NCBI RefSeq assembly: GCF_015594625.1
Contig: NZ_JADNRQ010000011.1
Coordinates: forward strand, 38,238-102,237
From: Desulfallas sp. Bu1-1
Lineage (GTDB): Bacteria; Bacillota; Desulfotomaculia; Desulfotomaculales; Desulfallaceae
Direction of reading: 5' to 3'
Length of the DNA: 64,000 bases
Shown here: piece after piece, positions 35,309-43,772 of the stretch
Numbering within the stretch: the stretch's first letter is position 1
Layout of the letters: the number at the start of each line of letters is the position of its first letter
Translations under genes and position numbers: made by a program
Notes under the pieces: generated by a model
What the model was told of the DNA's origin: nothing
The model's database searches: none
Seen by the model: the letters and a program-made list of their open reading frames with translations, nothing else

Positions 35309-36724
35309 TTACTTACCCCGGATGCTTTTTAAAACAGTCTTGGCGCTGGTGGCGGCGAAACTGAAAAATCCCTTGTTGCGTTTAAGCACATCTTCCAGGG
35401 CGTTCAGCACGTAATCCAGTTCCTCCTTGCCGACGGTCAGGGGCGGCTCCAGCCTGATCACATTGGGGTTGTTCAGGGTGTAGGCCGTGATAATACGGTG
35501 GCGATTGAGCAATTCCCCGGCCACCATGCTGCCCAGGTATTCGGTGGAAAGCTTCGAGGCCAGCCCCATGGTGGCCATGTTGGCCAGGCCGCCCGGCTGG
35601 GCGAACTCGATGCCGGTGAGCAGGCCGCGTCCCCGCACGTCCTGGATCAGGGGGTATTTCCGCTTCAGTTCCTTAAGCTGCGCCATGAAATAAGCGCCCT
35701 TTTCCGCTGCAGCGGCGGGAAGGTTTTCTTTAAGCAATACTTCCAGCGCTGCAATGCCCGCAGCTGCGGCCCAGGTGTTGCCGCCGAACGTCGAGGTGTG
35801 CAGGGTGGCCTTCTCCACGCTGCCGTAGGCCTTGTGCCAGATGTCATCGGTGGTGATGAACGCGCCGATGGGCATGATTCCTCCACCGAGAGACTTCGCC
35901 AGACACATGATGTCCGGCTCCACGTTTTCGTGCTGGCAGGCGAACATGGCCCCGGTGCGTCCCAGGCCGGTTTGGATTTCATCCGCGATAAACAGTGTTT
36001 TGGCTTCCCGGCACGCCCGGGCGGCTTCGACCAGGTAACCGGCGGGCGGCACGTTGATGCCGCCCTCGCCCTGGATGGGTTCCACAATGAAGGCCGCGGC
36101 TTCGTGCTCCCGCAGGGCGCGTTTCAGCGCACCCGCATCGCCGAACGGGACTTCGACACATTCGGGTAGCAGCGGTTCAAAAGAATTCCGGTACTTTTCC
36201 CGGCCGGTCACGGACAGGGCGCCGAAAGACTTCCCGTGGAACGAGTTCCGGCAATAGATGAACGTTTTCCTTCCCGTGGCGGCCCGGGCCAGCTTCAGAG
36301 CTCCTTCCACGGCTTCGGCGCCGCTGTTGCACAAAAACGACCTTTTCAGCTTGCCCGGGGTAATTTGGGCCAGGTTGTGCAGCAGGGCCGCCGCAATGGT
36401 CGGGATGTTGGCCTGGATAATGTTGGGCAAATTTTTTACACGTTCCAGGGCTCTGATCACATGCGGGTTGTTATGCCCGACGTTCAACGAACCGTAGCCG
36501 CCCAGAAAATCAAGGTATTCATTCCCTTCGCTGTCCCACACCCTGGTTCCTTCCGCCCGCACGAATTGCCGGTCGAAATTCAGCATGCTCATCAGGGTTA
36601 CCAGGCTGGCGTTGCCGTAATTTTTATGCAGAGTCCTTACTTCATCCCTGGTCAGGGCCAGGGCGTTGTCCAGAGTTACAAGCAATTCCGTTGACAACAC
36701 GGATACTTCGCTGTTTTTGCTCAA
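35309..36724 (-). CDS. Class III PLP aminotransferase, putrescine aminotransferase-like
   Basis: A 471-residue fold-type I omega-aminotransferase. PLP-lysine Lys277 is in LAKSLGGGIMPIGAF, the PLP-pyridine Asp248 in LFIADEIQTGLGRTG, and FLCNSGAEAVEGALKLAR is the phosphate-binding region. N-terminal extension and length resemble putrescine/diamine aminotransferase (PatA/YgjG) and clostridial relatives; ornithine or acetylornithine aminotransferases are shorter. The start is TTG 36724, 8 bases after a G-rich ribosome binding site; upstream codons to 36778 cover the operator. A palindrome overlaps its promoter. Confidence 0.85.
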   Translation of the reverse strand: MSKNSEVSVLSTELLVTLDNALALTRDEVRTLHKNYGNASLVTLMSMLNFDRQFVRAEGTRVWDSEGNEYLDFLGGYGSLNVGHNNPHVIRALERVKNLPNIIQANIPTIAAALLHNLAQITPGKLKRSFLCNSGAEAVEGALKLARAATGRKTFIYCRNSFHGKSFGALSVTGREKYRNSFEPLLPECVEVPFGDAGALKRALREHEAAAFIVEPIQGEGGINVPPAGYLVEAARACREAKTLFIADEIQTGLGRTGAMFACQHENVEPDIMCLAKSLGGGIMPIGAFITTDDIWHKAYGSVEKATLHTSTFGGNTWAAAAGIAALEVLLKENLPAAAAEKGAYFMAQLKELKRKYPLIQDVRGRGLLTGIEFAQPGGLANMATMGLASKLSTEYLGSMVAGELLNRHRIITAYTLNNPNVIRLEPPLTVGKEELDYVLNALEDVLKRNKGFFSFAATSAKTVLKSIRGK

Positions 36725-36743
36725 AATATTATCCCCCCATGAC

Positions 36744-36763
36744 TGTGCAAATTTTTGTGCACA
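36744..36763 (-). promoter_or_regulatory. Operator-like palindrome at the aminotransferase start site
   Basis: TGTGCA (36744-36749) and TGCACA (36758-36763) form an inverted repeat with an 8-base A/T spacer. It covers the predicted transcription start of the aminotransferase gene, so a repressor bound here would block it. The regulator is not in the window as far as I can tell. Confidence 0.6.
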
Positions 36764-36768
36764 AATTA

Positions 36769-36797
36769 AATGTATCATTATCCGTGTTACTTGTCAA
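36769..36797 (-). promoter_or_regulatory. Promoter of the aminotransferase gene
   Basis: Read on the minus strand: TTGACA (36797-36792), 17-base spacer, TACATT (36774-36769). Transcription would begin near 36762, inside the palindrome. Confidence 0.7.
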
Positions 36798-36824
36798 TTT
36801 TTAGAAGTCAACAGGCGGGATTAC

Positions 36825-36853
36825 TTGACAGGAAAGGGGCCATTAAGTAAAAT
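36825..36853 (+). promoter_or_regulatory. Sigma-A promoter of ylxM-ffh
   Basis: TTGACA (36825-36830), 17 bases, TAAAAT (36848-36853). It drives the SRP and ribosomal gene cluster, divergent from the aminotransferase promoter about 30 bases away. Confidence 0.88.
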
Positions 36854-36899
36854 CTATCTGTAAAGTAATTTTGCTTTATACGCAAGCGAGGTTTACTTT

Positions 36900-37247
36900 A
36901 TGGATAAAGTAACCATGATCACGCTGATGTACGATTTTTACGGCCAACTGCTGACGGAACGACAACAAAAATTCATTGAGTTATATTATGGAAACGATTA
37001 CTCTCTCGGTGAAATTGCCGAGAATTTCGGCGTCAGCCGCCAGGCGGTGCACGATACCCTGAAGCGCACCGAAAATATGCTCAAAAATTACGAGGATAAA
37101 CTGCGCCTGGTTGATAAATTTTTGACCCAGCGCAACAAGCTGGCCGAGGCGGCCAGGCTGCTGGACGAGTGTACCGATTCCCCGCCCCGGCAGGTGGTAC
37201 GGGCCAGGGAAATATTGCAGGAAGTGCTGGAAATGGACAGGGGGTAA
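36900..37247 (+). CDS. ylxM: YlxM-family SRP-associated helix-turn-helix protein
   Basis: A 115-residue protein of the YlxM/p13 family, found directly before ffh in Firmicutes and able to bind SRP components in streptococci. The N-terminal half is a sigma-factor region 4-like helix-turn-helix: LTERQQKFIELYYGNDYSLG, then EIAENFGVSRQAVHDTLKR. The ATG follows GCGAGGTTTACTTT. Four bases separate it from ffh. Whether it acts as regulator or SRP accessory is unresolved. Confidence 0.92.
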   Translation: MDKVTMITLMYDFYGQLLTERQQKFIELYYGNDYSLGEIAENFGVSRQAVHDTLKRTENMLKNYEDKLRLVDKFLTQRNKLAEAARLLDECTDSPPRQVVRAREILQEVLEMDRG

Positions 37248-37251
37248 AAAT

Positions 37252-38619
37252 ATGATTTTTTCCGGTCTCACCGAACGGCTCCAGGAAACATTTAAAAAAT
37301 TGCGGGGGAAGGGGCGGCTGACCGAGGAGGATGTTGACCAGGCGCTGAAAGAGGTGCGCCGGGCCCTTATCGCCGCGGACGTCAATTTCATGGTGGTCAA
37401 GGACTTCATAGCCCGGATCAGGGACCGGGCCGTGGGTTCCGATGTACTGCAGAGCCTGACCCCGGCCCAGCAGGTGATCAAGATCGTCCACGACGAATTG
37501 ACGGCCCTGATGGGCGGGACCCAGAGTAAAATCGAACTGGCCCCGTCGCCGCCGACGGTGATTATGATGGTGGGGCTGCACGGTGCGGGCAAGACGACCA
37601 CCACGGCCAAGCTGGCCAACCTGCTGCGCAAGCAGGGCCGGCGCCCCATACTGGTGGCCGCCGACATCTACCGGCCCGCCGCCATCAAGCAATTGCAGGT
37701 GCTGGGCGGTCAGCTGAACATCCCCGTGTTCAGCATGGGGGACAGCGTGGCGCCGCCCGACATCGCCCGGGCCGCGGTGGATAAGGCCCGGCGCGAAGGT
37801 AATGACCTGGTCATCATCGATACCGCCGGCCGGTTGCACATTGACGAAGAATTAATGGGCGAGTTGCAAAAAATCGCCGCCGCCGTCAAGCCCAACGAAA
37901 TCCTGCTGGTGGTTGACGCCATGACCGGCCAGGACGCCGTTAACGTCGCCAAAACCTTCAACGAAATGCTGTCGCTGACCGGGGTTGTCCTGACCAAGCT
38001 GGACGGGGATACCCGCGGCGGGGCGGCGCTGTCGGTGAAGGCGGTTACCGGCTGCCCGGTTAAATTCGTGGGCATGGGCGAAAAGCTGGACGCCCTGGAA
38101 GCGTTTCACCCGGAGCGGATGGCCAGCCGCATCCTGGGGATGGGTGATATGCTCACCCTGATCGAAAAGGCCCAGGCCAGTTTTGACGCCGAACAGGTGG
38201 AAAAATTAAGCAAACGGATCAGGAGCGCGGAGTTTACCCTGAACGATTTTGTGCAGCAGATCAACCAAGTCAAAAAAATCGGCCCGCTGGACCAAATCCT
38301 GAGCATGATTCCAGGCCTGGGCAACCTGAAGAAATTAAAAGACCTGGAGATCGATGAAAAGGAACTGGTCTACGTGGAAGCCATCATTAATTCGATGACC
38401 CCCTGGGAAAGGGAAAACCCACACGAAATTAAAGGCAACAGGCGCAAGCGCATCGCCCGGGGCAGCGGAACCACGGTGCAGGATGTCAACCGCCTGCTGA
38501 AACAGTTCGAGCAAACCAAAAAGATGATGCGCCAGCTCATGGACATGGAAAAGAACATTAAAAAGGGCAAGATGGGCAAAAACCTGTTTGGCTTGGGCAA
38601 GAAAGGTTCGCCTTTTTAA
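37252..38619 (+). CDS. ffh: Signal recognition particle protein Ffh
   Basis: SRP GTPase (455 residues) that binds signal peptides and 4.5S/6S scRNA. N domain about 1-90; G domain with MVGLHGAGKTTT near residue 105, DIYRPAAIKQL, DTAGRLHIDEE and TKLDGDTRGGAA; M domain from about 300 with the RNA-binding GSGTTVQDVNRLLKQ and the Met-rich tail KKMMRQLMDMEKN. Length is normal. It is cotranscribed with ylxM upstream; the rpsP leader downstream holds a repeat relic. Confidence 0.96.
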   Translation: MIFSGLTERLQETFKKLRGKGRLTEEDVDQALKEVRRALIAADVNFMVVKDFIARIRDRAVGSDVLQSLTPAQQVIKIVHDELTALMGGTQSKIELAPSPPTVIMMVGLHGAGKTTTTAKLANLLRKQGRRPILVAADIYRPAAIKQLQVLGGQLNIPVFSMGDSVAPPDIARAAVDKARREGNDLVIIDTAGRLHIDEELMGELQKIAAAVKPNEILLVVDAMTGQDAVNVAKTFNEMLSLTGVVLTKLDGDTRGGAALSVKAVTGCPVKFVGMGEKLDALEAFHPERMASRILGMGDMLTLIEKAQASFDAEQVEKLSKRIRSAEFTLNDFVQQINQVKKIGPLDQILSMIPGLGNLKKLKDLEIDEKELVYVEAIINSMTPWERENPHEIKGNRRKRIARGSGTTVQDVNRLLKQFEQTKKMMRQLMDMEKNIKKGKMGKNLFGLGKKGSPF

Positions 38620-38624
38620 CATCG

Positions 38625-38694
38625 CACCACAAAGCTTGTGGCAGGGCGCTCCGGTGGTTTTCCGGTGCGAGTGAATCGCTGGATGCGGTCCCTA
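38625..38694 (+). repeat. Repeat 5' module, copy C (before rpsP), without the core
   Basis: About 70 bases between ffh and rpsP related to 29486-29549. It begins with CACCACA, has a small CCAC...GTGG hairpin, and ends with the same 16-base run CTGGATGCGGTCCCTA (38679-38694). The 166-base core seen at 22019 and 29550 is absent, and CTACAG plus the rpsP ribosome binding site follow instead. Confidence 0.6.
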
Positions 38695-38721
38695 CTACAG
38701 CCCGCAAAGGAGGTGAACAAC

Positions 38722-38991
38722 ATGGCAGTAAAAATCAGGCTGAAGCGAATGGGGGCCAAGAAAAATCCCTTTTACCGGATCGTGGTTGCCGACTCCCGTT
38801 CCCCCAGGGATGGCCGGTTCATTGAAGAAATCGGCTATTATGACCCGCTGAAGGACCCCGCAGTGATCAAGATTGACGAGGCTAAGGCCGCGGAATGGTT
38901 GCGCAGGGGTGCGCAATTGACCGATACGGCGAAAGCTCTCTTTAGCAAGGCCGGTATCACACCCAAGAAAATTGCCAGCGAGGGCCAGTAA
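38722..38991 (+). CDS. rpsP: 30S ribosomal protein S16
   Basis: Small-subunit protein S16 (89 residues), with the conserved N-terminus [20 protein letters not shown] and [21 protein letters not shown]. The start is ATG 38722 behind AAAGGAGGTGAACAAC; a frame open from 38638 runs through the repeat module and is not part of the protein. It is followed 17 bases later by khpA, the conserved order. Confidence 0.96.
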   Translation: MAVKIRLKRMGAKKNPFYRIVVADSRSPRDGRFIEEIGYYDPLKDPAVIKIDEAKAAEWLRRGAQLTDTAKALFSKAGITPKKIASEGQ

Positions 38992-39008
38992 ATTGAGGAG
39001 GTTAACCC

Positions 39009-39236
39009 ATGAAGGAACTGGTGGAAGTATTGGCCAAAGCCCTCGTCGACCATCCTGAAATGGTCACCGTGGATATGATTGAAAAGGAAAAGTCCTGTGT
39101 AATCGAGTTGCGAGTCGCCCCGGATGATATGGGCAAAGTAATCGGCAAGCAGGGCCGGATTGCCAGGGCCATTCGCACCGTGGTAAAAGCGGCGGCCACC
39201 AAAGAGCGTAAAAAGGTTACAGTGGAAATTATTTAG
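39009..39236 (+). CDS. khpA: KH-domain RNA-binding protein KhpA
   Basis: A 75-residue single KH-domain protein (KhpA/YlqC) that binds RNA, and in other Firmicutes pairs with KhpB to influence small RNAs and cell elongation. The GxxG loop is in VIGKQGRIARAIRTV. The start ATG follows AGGAGGTTAACCC. Its place between rpsP and rimM is standard. Confidence 0.94.
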   Translation: MKELVEVLAKALVDHPEMVTVDMIEKEKSCVIELRVAPDDMGKVIGKQGRIARAIRTVVKAAATKERKKVTVEII

Positions 39237-39339
39237 CCGGCCGCCCGTGAATTCATAGGTATAATCTCTAAAGGGGGCGTATAGCCCTCTTTTAAACTTA
39301 TAGAATATATTTATATCCTTCTCTCCGGGAGGTGGGGGG

Positions 39340-39861
39340 ATGGCGGGTGACGCCGGGCAATTGATTGCCGTTGGTAAAGTTGTTAATACCCATGGTCACA
39401 GGGGCGAGGTGCGGGTTTTGCCGCTGACCGACTATCCCGAGCGTTTCACGCGGATGGAAAGGGTTTACCTTGAAAAAAGATGCCGGCTGGAACAGCATGC
39501 CATTGAAAAGGTTTATTTCCACAAAAAGTTTGTGATTGTTAAATTTACGGGCGTAGATGACATGAACGCCGCGGAAGCATTAAAAGACGCGCTGCTCATG
39601 GTGACAAGGGAAGAATTGGTGCCGCTGCCGGAGGACACTTATTATATTTTCGACATTATCGGCCTGGAAGTGTTTACCGTGGAGGGCCGGTTTTTAGGCC
39701 GTGTTCAGGACGTGCTGCAGACCGGCGCCAACGACGTTTATGTCGTGGAAGGAGCGTCCCCGCGCCCGCTGCTGGTGCCCGCCCTGAAAAAGGTGGTGCG
39801 CGGTGTGGATATGGAGCACGGGAAAATGATTGTGGAATTGCCGGAGGGTCTGGAGGAATAA
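39340..39861 (+). CDS. rimM: 16S rRNA processing protein RimM
   Basis: 30S maturation factor (173 residues) that binds S19. The N-terminal barrel holds [20 protein letters not shown] and the C-terminal PRC-barrel holds [11 protein letters not shown]...[17 protein letters not shown]. The start ATG is preceded by GGGAGGTGGGGGG. The 103-base gap before it contains an imperfect AAAGGG...CCCTCTTT hairpin and an AT-rich stretch, possibly a weak promoter. TrmD follows after 3 bases. Confidence 0.95.
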   Translation: MAGDAGQLIAVGKVVNTHGHRGEVRVLPLTDYPERFTRMERVYLEKRCRLEQHAIEKVYFHKKFVIVKFTGVDDMNAAEALKDALLMVTREELVPLPEDTYYIFDIIGLEVFTVEGRFLGRVQDVLQTGANDVYVVEGASPRPLLVPALKKVVRGVDMEHGKMIVELPEGLEE

Positions 39862-39864
39862 ACT

Positions 39865-40617
39865 ATGATTATCGATATTCTTACATTATTCCCCGAAATG
39901 TTTGCCGGGCCGTTTGACAGCAGTATTATCAAGCGGGCCCGGAACAAGGGGCTGTTGGAAATAAACCTGACCGACATTCGAGCTTTTTCCGGCAACAAGC
40001 ACAATACCGTGGACGATACACCTTACGGCGGCGGGGCGGGGATGGTGATGCAGGCGCCGCCCATCCTGCGGGCGCTGGAGCACGTGCGCCGGGCAAGGGG
40101 CGGCGCGCTGTCCCGGGTGGTGCTGATGTGTCCCACCGGGCTTACTTTTGACCAGAACTGGGCCCGGGACCTAGCCGGGGAGGAACACCTGGTGATCATC
40201 TGCGGCCATTACGAAGGGATCGACGAGCGGGTGCGGGAACTGGCGGTGACGGATGAACTGTCCATCGGCGATTACGTGCTCACCGGCGGCGAACTGCCGG
40301 CCATGGTGGTGGTGGACGCGGTGGCCAGGATGATCCCCGGGGTGCTGGGCGAAAGCGCGTCGGCCGAGGATGACTCCTTTTACCACGGCCTGCTGGAATA
40401 CCCGCAGTTCACCAGGCCGTACGAATTCGAAGGCCTGTCCGTGCCCGAAATCCTCCTCAGCGGGCACCACGAAAAAATCAGGCGCTGGCGCCGCCGCCAG
40501 TCGTTGCTCAAAACGCTGGAACGGCGACCCGACTTGCTGCGTCCGGAAGTCCTCACCGGTGAAGACCGGGAGATACTAAAGGAAATTGCGGAATTGATCC
40601 GGGGGGCACTGGTTTAG
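39865..40617 (+). CDS. trmD: tRNA (guanine-37-N1)-methyltransferase TrmD
   Basis: SPOUT-class SAM-dependent enzyme (250 residues) making m1G37. The N-terminal [11 protein letters not shown], the substrate loop [14 protein letters not shown], and the knotted SAM site with [11 protein letters not shown] and [19 protein letters not shown] are all conserved. The C-terminal tRNA-binding domain ends normally. It is tightly coupled to rimM. A 328-base gap separates it from rplS. Confidence 0.96.
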   Translation: MIIDILTLFPEMFAGPFDSSIIKRARNKGLLEINLTDIRAFSGNKHNTVDDTPYGGGAGMVMQAPPILRALEHVRRARGGALSRVVLMCPTGLTFDQNWARDLAGEEHLVIICGHYEGIDERVRELAVTDELSIGDYVLTGGELPAMVVVDAVARMIPGVLGESASAEDDSFYHGLLEYPQFTRPYEFEGLSVPEILLSGHHEKIRRWRRRQSLLKTLERRPDLLRPEVLTGEDREILKEIAELIRGALV

Positions 40618-40945
40618 CCATGGGAATTGCATAAACAACTTAGCTTTTATTGACAACGGGGTTGCTATAAAGATAAGATTGTTGTAAGCATGATAGCATG
40701 TTGAACGGGGCGTGGGTTATGATAAGAACCCAAAATTCTGGTCCGGGATTGGCGACCTTGCGGAGCGGCACGATGAATATTTGGCAAACGCGGCCGGCGA
40801 TAAGCCTGGCACTGATCATAGAGGATGTTGAGGTATAAGTTGCGCCGCAACTGTGAATATGGTATAATTTTTCTTGTTGATTACGGGCGGTCCGCTGTCC
40901 CGCACGGGTGGGGCATGAACGCCCCGGGGGAAGGAGGGTACATAA
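40618..40945 (+). promoter_or_regulatory. Long rplS upstream region with two promoter candidates and a leader hairpin
   Basis: No supported gene lies in these 328 bases. A first promoter candidate is TTGACA (40650-40655), 18 bases, TAAGAT (40674-40679). A second is TTGCGC (40840-40845), 17 bases, TATAAT (40863-40868), which would give an rplS leader of about 70 bases. The leader contains a GC-rich segment with hairpin GGGGC (40910-40914)/GCCCC (40921-40925) abutting the ribosome binding site, consistent with the ribosomal L19 leaders known in Firmicutes. The 170 bases between the two promoters hold no recognised element. Confidence 0.5.
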
Positions 40946-41287
40946 GTGGATTTGATTCGAGCCGTTGAACAGGGGCAATACAAGGAAAATATTCCTGATT
41001 TTCGCCCCGGCGATACAGTGAGGGTACACGTCAAGGTCGTTGAAGGTAACCGGGAGCGGATTCAGGTTTTCGAGGGTGTAGTGATCAGGCGCCGTGGCGG
41101 CGGGCTGGGTGAAACATTCACCGTGCGCAGGGTATCCTACGGAGTGGGAGTGGAAAGAACTTTCCCCCTGCACTCGCCGCGTATTGATAAAATTGAGCTT
41201 GTTAGACGCGGTCGCGTACGCAGGGCCAGGCTTTATTACCTGCGCAACCTGCGCGGCAAAGCCGCTCGCATTAAAGACATTCATTAA
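40946..41287 (+). CDS. rplS: 50S ribosomal protein L19
   Basis: Large-subunit protein L19 (113 residues) at the subunit interface. The conserved segment [20 protein letters not shown] and [21 protein letters not shown] are present, with KAARIKDIH at the C-terminus. The start is GTG 40946 after AAGGAGGGTACATAA. A hairpin sits against this ribosome binding site. A terminator follows. Confidence 0.96.
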   Translation: MDLIRAVEQGQYKENIPDFRPGDTVRVHVKVVEGNRERIQVFEGVVIRRRGGGLGETFTVRRVSYGVGVERTFPLHSPRIDKIELVRRGRVRRARLYYLRNLRGKAARIKDIH

Positions 41288-41290
41288 AAT

Positions 41291-41320
41291 TAGGGACTGC
41301 GCAGACAGTCCCTTTTAATT
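41291..41320 (+). terminator. Intrinsic terminator after rplS
   Basis: GGGACTG (41293-41299) and CAGTCCC (41306-41312) with a 6-base loop, followed by TTTTAATT. It separates rplS from lepB. Confidence 0.85.
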
Positions 41321-41354
41321 ATCATGTTGGATTTATAATCTTGAGGGGATGTAA

Positions 41355-41903
41355 ATGGATCAACTGGATCAAAAACTTGAACAAGGTAAAAGAAAGAACA
41401 AGCCGGCGGTGGTGGAAATTTTGGAATCGGTCGCCATAGCCGTGCTGCTGGCGGTGTTGATCAGGATGTTTGTGTTCCAGCCCTTTGTTATTCCTTCCGG
41501 GTCAATGGAACCCACCCTGCAGGTTGGAGACCGCATTATGGTCAGCAAATTTACATATCATTTCACGGAGCCGAAGCGGGGCGACATTATTGTCTTCAAG
41601 TTTCCCCTGGACCCCAGCCGGAACTTCGTGAAACGGGCCATCGGTACCGGCGGTGAGACCGTGTCCATCCGCAACAGCCGCCTGTACATCAACGGCCGGC
41701 AGGTACCGGAGGATTATTTGCCCGCCGGCCTGCGGTTTGCCGATTACGGGCCGGTGGAAGTGCCGCCCGGCAGCTATTTCATGATGGGCGACAACCGCAA
41801 CAACAGCGACGACAGCCGGGTCTGGGGGATGCTGCCCGGGGAGAACATCGTCGGCAAGGCGGTGTTGATCTACTGGCCTTTGAACCGGATCAGGTTATTA
41901 TGA
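41355..41903 (+). CDS. lepB: Signal peptidase I
   Basis: Membrane-anchored type I signal peptidase (182 residues). One N-terminal transmembrane helix (about 22-43) precedes the catalytic Ser50 in FVIPSGSMEPTL and the general base Lys93 in RNFVKRAIGTGGE; the C-terminal box GDNRNNSDDSRVWG is intact. The single-span, short form is typical of Gram-positive enzymes. The ATG follows TTGAGGGGATGTAA. It lies at the usual place between rplS and rbgA. Confidence 0.95.
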   Translation: MDQLDQKLEQGKRKNKPAVVEILESVAIAVLLAVLIRMFVFQPFVIPSGSMEPTLQVGDRIMVSKFTYHFTEPKRGDIIVFKFPLDPSRNFVKRAIGTGGETVSIRNSRLYINGRQVPEDYLPAGLRFADYGPVEVPPGSYFMMGDNRNNSDDSRVWGMLPGENIVGKAVLIYWPLNRIRLL

Positions 41904-41963
41904 ATTTAACTCATAAGTACGGGCGGATTGAATAGTCTATTTAATATACGGGCCGGTGAGAAT

Positions 41964-42812
41964 ATGGACATCCAGTGGTACCCTGGTCACATGACCAGGG
42001 CCCGCAGGCAAATTGAAAAAAACCTCAAGCTCGTTGATGTCGCCATTGAATTGCTGGACGCCAGGATTCCCGCCAGCAGCCGCAACCCCGACATCGACCG
42101 GATTTTGCGGGACAAACCCAGGGTTGTGGTATTAAATAAGGCCGACCTGGCGGACCCCGAAAAAACCGCCACCTGGTTGGATTTTTTTGCACGCGGCGGT
42201 TTTCCGGCGGTGGCTGTGGACGCCCAGCGCGGCACGGGGGTTAAACAGATGGTAAAGCTGGCCGGCGAACAGGCCCGCCCGGCGATAAGAAAATACATGG
42301 ACAGGGGCAGGCGCGCGCGCCCCGCCCGCTGTATGGTGGTGGGGATCCCCAACGTGGGCAAATCCATGTTGATCAACCGCCTGGCGGGAAAAAAATCAGC
42401 CCGCACGGGCAACCAGCCGGGGGTTACCAGGGGAGAGCAGTGGATCAAGCTGGGCGGCGGGCTGGAGCTGCTGGACACGCCGGGTATTCTCTGGCCGAAG
42501 TTCGATGATCCGCAAGTGGGCTTCAAGCTTGCGGTGACGGGGGCTATCAAGGAACAAATTTATGACCCCGAGGAAGTATGCTTGAAACTGGTGCGCTGGT
42601 TGCTGGCAGAAGCGCCCGGCGCCCTGACCGAACGTTACAAGCTGGACGGCCCGGTGGGAAGCGAGCTTGATATAATCGATGCCATCGGGGCCGGAAGGGG
42701 TTTTTATGTATCCGGGGGCAAAGTTGATCACTACAAGACGTCCGTTTTTGTGATTAAGGAATTCAGAGAGGGTAGATTGGGGCATTTCACCCTCGATTTA
42801 CCTTATCAGTAA
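41964..42812 (+). CDS. rbgA: Ribosome biogenesis GTPase RbgA (YlqF)
   Basis: Circularly permuted GTPase (282 residues) for late 50S assembly. The permuted order is seen: G4 NKADL comes first (about residue 57), then G1 GIPNVGKSMLIN, then G3 DTPGILWPK. The N-terminus IQWYPGHMTRARRQI is diagnostic of RbgA. The start ATG 41964 is chosen over 41928 because it begins this motif and follows GGTGAGAAT. The C-terminal domain (about 180-282) is complete. Confidence 0.95.
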   Translation: MDIQWYPGHMTRARRQIEKNLKLVDVAIELLDARIPASSRNPDIDRILRDKPRVVVLNKADLADPEKTATWLDFFARGGFPAVAVDAQRGTGVKQMVKLAGEQARPAIRKYMDRGRRARPARCMVVGIPNVGKSMLINRLAGKKSARTGNQPGVTRGEQWIKLGGGLELLDTPGILWPKFDDPQVGFKLAVTGAIKEQIYDPEEVCLKLVRWLLAEAPGALTERYKLDGPVGSELDIIDAIGAGRGFYVSGGKVDHYKTSVFVIKEFREGRLGHFTLDLPYQ

Positions 42813-42907
42813 GTAAAAAACCCTAAAAATATTTTACGGCGGGCAGGGATTTGATTGTCAATCTCGAAAAAAAATATAAGTTTAGCTTTTGTGTCGGAGT
42901 TGTCGCC

Positions 42908-43720
42908 GTGGATATAAGTTCCCTGACCGTGTCCGGAATAAGAGAACTGTTGGATCAAGAAGGCGGGCCCAAGCAGGAATTGCTGGCGGCTATGGCCAAA
43001 GACCCGAGGTCTGCGGTAAGGGCGATGTGTCGTCGTTACATGGCGGCGCGACAAAAACTGGACGATCTCCGGCGGCGCCGGGAAGAAATGCGGGAATACG
43101 AGTCCGGCCTCAAAGAACCCGGGCACCGTTTGGTTGCCGGTGTGGATGAGGCGGGGCGGGGGCCGCTGGCTGGTCCGGTGGTGGCGGCGACAGTGATTCT
43201 GCCTGCGGAATTTTCGCTGGAGGGGCTCGACGACTCCAAAAAATTAACACCGGCCACGCGTGTAACACTGGCTGCCGGGATTAAAAAAACAGCCCTGGAC
43301 TGGGCCGTGGGCATGGCCACGGTGGATGAGATAGAAAAATACAATATCCACCACGCCTCCATGCTGGCCATGCTGCGTGCGGTTGGAAATTTAACGTTGA
43401 AGCCCGACCTTTTATTGGTAGACGGCAGGTTTACCCTGCCCGAACTGGATGTTGACCAGAAGGCCGTGGTGGGGGGAGACGGGTTATGCCCCTCAATTGC
43501 GGCGGCTTCGGTGGTGGCCAAGGTGACCAGGGACTGCTTGATGGATATTTTACACATCCTGTATCCAGAATACGGTTTTGATCGCCATAAAGGTTATGGA
43601 ACCGCCTCTCACCTGGCGGCACTTTCGGTGTTCGGGCCGTGTCCCGTTCACCGGCGCGGATTTACGCCCGTCAGACAGTTGATCGACGGGCGTTACAGTA
43701 GTACGGAGAATCAAGGCTGA
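42908..43720 (+). CDS. rnhB: Ribonuclease HII
   Basis: Removes RNA from RNA-DNA hybrids and single ribonucleotides (270 residues). Acidic catalytic residues are Asp80 and Glu81 (AGVDEAGRGPLAGP) and an Asp in LLLVDGRFTLP, followed by GGDGLCPSIAAASVVAKVTRD. An N-terminal helical extension of about 70 residues (LTVSGIRELLDQ...REEMREYESGL) matches that of Bacillus RnhB. The start is GTG 42908 with GGAG 8 bases upstream. A TTG at 42851 behind GGGCAGGGAT is an alternative that would add 19 residues. Confidence 0.93.
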   Translation: MDISSLTVSGIRELLDQEGGPKQELLAAMAKDPRSAVRAMCRRYMAARQKLDDLRRRREEMREYESGLKEPGHRLVAGVDEAGRGPLAGPVVAATVILPAEFSLEGLDDSKKLTPATRVTLAAGIKKTALDWAVGMATVDEIEKYNIHHASMLAMLRAVGNLTLKPDLLLVDGRFTLPELDVDQKAVVGGDGLCPSIAAASVVAKVTRDCLMDILHILYPEYGFDRHKGYGTASHLAALSVFGPCPVHRRGFTPVRQLIDGRYSSTENQG

Positions 43721-43772
43721 AAAACTGCGGTTAAACCGTTTATGCGCCAGTAAAATAAATGCTCGTGTGCCA

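Noticed and set aside
40640..41284. 214-residue minus-strand frame opposite rplS and its leader
   Set aside because: It covers the well-supported rplS gene and its promoter region, and has no recognisable domain.
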